Source: Pseudomonadota bacterium
GTDB lineage: Bacteria; Pseudomonadota; Gammaproteobacteria; JAKAQQ01
Direction of reading: 5' to 3'
Assembly: GCA_021852325.1 (NCBI GenBank)
Contig: JAJZNM010000122.1
Span: 1 to 7,587, forward strand
Length of the DNA: 7,587 nucleotides
Shown here: one piece after another, positions 6,451 through 7,587 of the stretch
How the letters are laid out: every line of letters starts with the position of its first letter
Numbering within the stretch: position 1 is the first letter of the stretch
Translations under genes and position numbers: made by a program
Notes under the pieces: model-generated
Told to the model about the DNA's origin: nothing
Seen by the model: only the letters and a program-made list of their open reading frames with translations
Database searches by the model: none

Positions 6451-6744
6451 GTGAATATGCTTGCTCAAGTCGCACTGATCCAGGGTTTATCCGCAGTGGG
6501 GGCCGGTCTCATGTTCGGGCTTGCAGCCCTCGGAACCGGCATCGGGTTCGGGATCCTCGGGGGACGTTTCCTCGAGGGCGTGGCCCGGCAACCCGAACTC
6601 GCACCGATGCTCACGATCCGCATGTTTATCATGGCGGGGCTGCTCGATGCGGTCGCCATGATCTCGGTCGTGTTCGGCCTGCTCCTCTTGTTTGCCAATC
6701 CGCTCGTGTCCCATTTTCTGACACTGGCGCATCACGGGCACTGA
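6451..6744 (+). CDS. atpE: ATP synthase F0 subunit c (c-ring proteolipid)
   Basis: Subunit c forms the rotating proton-driven ring. The 97-residue hairpin protein has helix 1 at about 10-40 with the small-residue motif GTGIGFGILGG (28-38). The polar loop ARQPEL has Arg46-Gln47-Pro48 (E. coli R41-Q42-P43). Helix 2 runs at about 52-84 with the essential carboxylate Asp66 in GLLDAVAMI (E. coli D61). No sodium-ring signature is seen, so proton coupling is expected. Where E. coli has Pro64, this protein has Ala69. Compared with E. coli (79 residues) it has about 5 extra N-terminal and 13 extra C-terminal residues (85-97, ending AHHGH). The latter should face the periplasm. Start GTG 6451 is set by GGAGG at 9 nt. 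The only unusual codon noted is TTA for Leu13. A hairpin covers the stop. Confidence 0.97.
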   Translation: MNMLAQVALIQGLSAVGAGLMFGLAALGTGIGFGILGGRFLEGVARQPELAPMLTIRMFIMAGLLDAVAMISVVFGLLLLFANPLVSHFLTLAHHGH

Positions 6745-6758
6745 CAGGGGTGTCATGC
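6738..6758 (+). other. Hairpin over the atpE stop codon
   Basis: TGACA (6742-6746) and TGTCA (6751-6755) pair perfectly around a GGGG loop. The stem extends by GCA (6738-6740) with TGC (6756-6758), leaving C6741 as a single bulge, for 8 bp in all. The atpE stop TGA is the first half of the inner stem. No T-run follows, so it is not a standard terminator, and atpF follows only 38 nt later. Possible roles are mRNA stabilisation of the atpE segment, an RNase processing site, or limiting ribosome passage into atpF. Confidence 0.45.
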
Positions 6759-6796
6759 AGCCGATCCCTGCTCACGGGTTGGTGCGGAGATAGACC

Positions 6797-7270
6797 ATGA
6801 ATCTCGATCTCACGTTTGTTGCGGAAATCATCGCGTTCGCCCTGTTCGTCTGGATCACCATGCGCTTTTTCTGGCCTCCGTTGATGCGCATGATGGACGA
6901 GCGGGCGAAAAAGATTGCGGATGGTCTCGCGGCGGCCGAACGCGGTGTGCGTGATCTCGAACTGGCCAGGGAACGTGCCGTGGCGATCCTGCACGAGGCC
7001 CGGAGCGAGGCCCGGACCATTCTCGAGGCAGCGGGTCAGAGATCCGCTGAACTCATCGAACGCGCCGAGAAGACGGCTACGGAACAGGCCGCGCGCGAGC
7101 TGCAACACGGCCGTGAAGAGCTGGAGCGTGCCTGGGAACAGGCCCGGCTCGCACTGCAAAAGGATGTGGCTCTCCTCGCACTCGAGGCCGCCCGCCAGGT
7201 CATCGCCCAGGAAATCGATCCCGCCCGTCATGCTGCACTGCTCAAGTCCGTGGCCGAGCGGCTCCAATGA
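6797..7270 (+). CDS. atpF: ATP synthase F0 subunit b
   Basis: Subunit b dimerises to form the peripheral stalk that holds F1 against rotation. The 157-residue length nearly equals that of E. coli (156), with the same MNL opening. One N-terminal membrane helix spans about 5-25, followed by WPPLM (26-30) and the conserved Arg36 in DERAKKIADGL (34-44). A long charged, Ala/Glu/Arg-rich helix from about 45 to 135 forms the right-handed coiled coil, and KDVALLALEAARQVI (122-136) is the delta-binding region. The start follows GGAG (6786-6789) by 7 nt. It is separated from atpE by 52 nt holding the hairpin above, and its stop overlaps the atpH start (ATGA 7267-7270). No oddities. There is one b gene here and no b' paralogue, as expected for a non-photosynthetic proteobacterium. 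Confidence 0.96.
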   Translation: MNLDLTFVAEIIAFALFVWITMRFFWPPLMRMMDERAKKIADGLAAAERGVRDLELARERAVAILHEARSEARTILEAAGQRSAELIERAEKTATEQAARELQHGREELERAWEQARLALQKDVALLALEAARQVIAQEIDPARHAALLKSVAERLQ

Positions 7271-7587
7271 GTCGTACCCTGGCCCGGCCATATGCCCAGG
7301 CGGTCTTTGAGATCGCCCAATCCGAGAAGCGCCTGGAACCATGGGAGCAGTTTTTGGCCCGCCTGGCCCGGATCCTCGCGGATCCCGGGCTGGCCCGGAT
7401 TCTGTGCCATCCCCGGGTCGATCACCGCGAGCGGGTCGAGATCCTGGCCCTCGCCCTCGGTGATTCCTTGCGTTTGGAGGAACACAACCTGATTGCGCTC
7501 CTCGTCAAGCATGACCGCCTGTCTGAAGCCGCCGATCTCCTCGCCCAGTACCGGGCGCTCAAGATGCGCCAGGAATCCACGATCGAA
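7267..7587 (+). CDS. atpH: ATP synthase F1 subunit delta (partial, 3' end beyond window)
   Basis: The delta subunit (OSCP homologue) ties the b stalk to the top of the alpha3beta3 head. ATG 7267 overlaps the atpF stop by 4 nt, and the frame stays open for 107 codons to the window edge; the family is usually about 175-180 residues, so roughly 60 % is here. It begins MSRTLARPYAQAVFEIA, matching the TVARPYAKAAFDFA-like opening of AtpH. The rest is a run of short amphipathic helices expected for the N-terminal bundle, including EHNLIALLVKHDRL (72-85) in the place of the conserved NLI..L..N.RL segment. No clear Shine-Dalgarno precedes it, so coupling to atpF translation is likely. atpA would be expected next. 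Confidence 0.93.
   Translation, partial: MSRTLARPYAQAVFEIAQSEKRLEPWEQFLARLARILADPGLARILCHPRVDHRERVEILALALGDSLRLEEHNLIALLVKHDRLSEAADLLAQYRALKMRQESTIE

Noticed and set aside
5398..6468. Long minus-strand open frame (356 codons) opposite atpI, atpB and the start of atpE
   Set aside because: It is very rich in His, Glu, Asp, Lys and Arg, as expected for the antisense of membrane-protein codons in GC-rich DNA. It resembles no family, and atpB and atpI on the + strand are certain.
6487..6495. DnaA-box-like TTATCCGCA, suggestive of an origin
   Set aside because: It is a single near-match with one mismatch inside atpE codons (Leu-Ser-Ala). There is no cluster and no AT-rich unwinding region. The TTA codon is rare in this GC-rich context but is not by itself evidence of function.
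1..7587. Mobile elements, CRISPR, defence or toxin-antitoxin systems, tRNA or other RNA genes
   Set aside because: The window is almost fully accounted for by housekeeping genes with similar codon usage. No direct-repeat arrays, transposase motifs, tRNA-like folds or long spacers are visible.

Overview
The window is about 7.6 kb of GC-rich bacterial chromosome (estimated by eye at a little over 60 % GC). Every recognisable gene lies on the + strand with almost no wasted space. The order rsmG-parA-parB-atpI-atpB-atpE-atpF-atpH is the classic gammaproteobacterial (sensu lato) arrangement, usually near the replication origin. The proteins align by memory most closely with E. coli-type families: AtpB with its conserved SLRLFGN segment, a proton-type AtpE, and chromosomal ParA/ParB. 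I cannot name the genus. An acidophilic or chemolithotrophic gammaproteobacterium or acidithiobacillium is possible, but that is a guess.

Layout. Positions 3-95 hold the last 30 codons of an unrecognised upstream gene. A spacer of about 100 nt with a consensus TATAAT leads into ppsA (197-2620), phosphoenolpyruvate synthase, with all domains and catalytic residues present. After 40 nt comes rsmG (2661-3308), the 16S rRNA m7G527 methyltransferase. A 130-nt spacer precedes parA (3439-4272), followed 5 nt later by parB (4278-5162). A 95-nt spacer with a good sigma70-like promoter then leads into the F-type ATP synthase operon: atpI (5258-5659), atpB (5656-6411), atpE (6451-6744), atpF (6797-7270) and the first 107 codons of atpH (7267 to the window end, cut off).

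How it works together. ParA and ParB segregate the chromosome with parS sites that I do not see in this window. RsmG matures the ribosome decoding region. AtpI assists assembly of the c-ring; AtpE forms the ring, AtpB (a) the proton channel, AtpF (b) the peripheral stalk, and AtpH (delta) joins the stalk to F1. PpsA makes PEP from pyruvate for gluconeogenesis and is the one locus out of the usual order, standing where mnmG (gidA) normally precedes rsmG.

Novelty. I see no sign of a previously undescribed system: no mobile element, CRISPR array, defence gene, RNA gene or phage remnant. The points worth a second look are modest. They are the ppsA placement, the special signals on both sides of atpE (U-rich leader with a strong Shine-Dalgarno and GTG start before it, a hairpin over its stop codon after it), a histidine-rich C-terminal extension of AtpE, and candidate promoters embedded in the ends of parA and parB.
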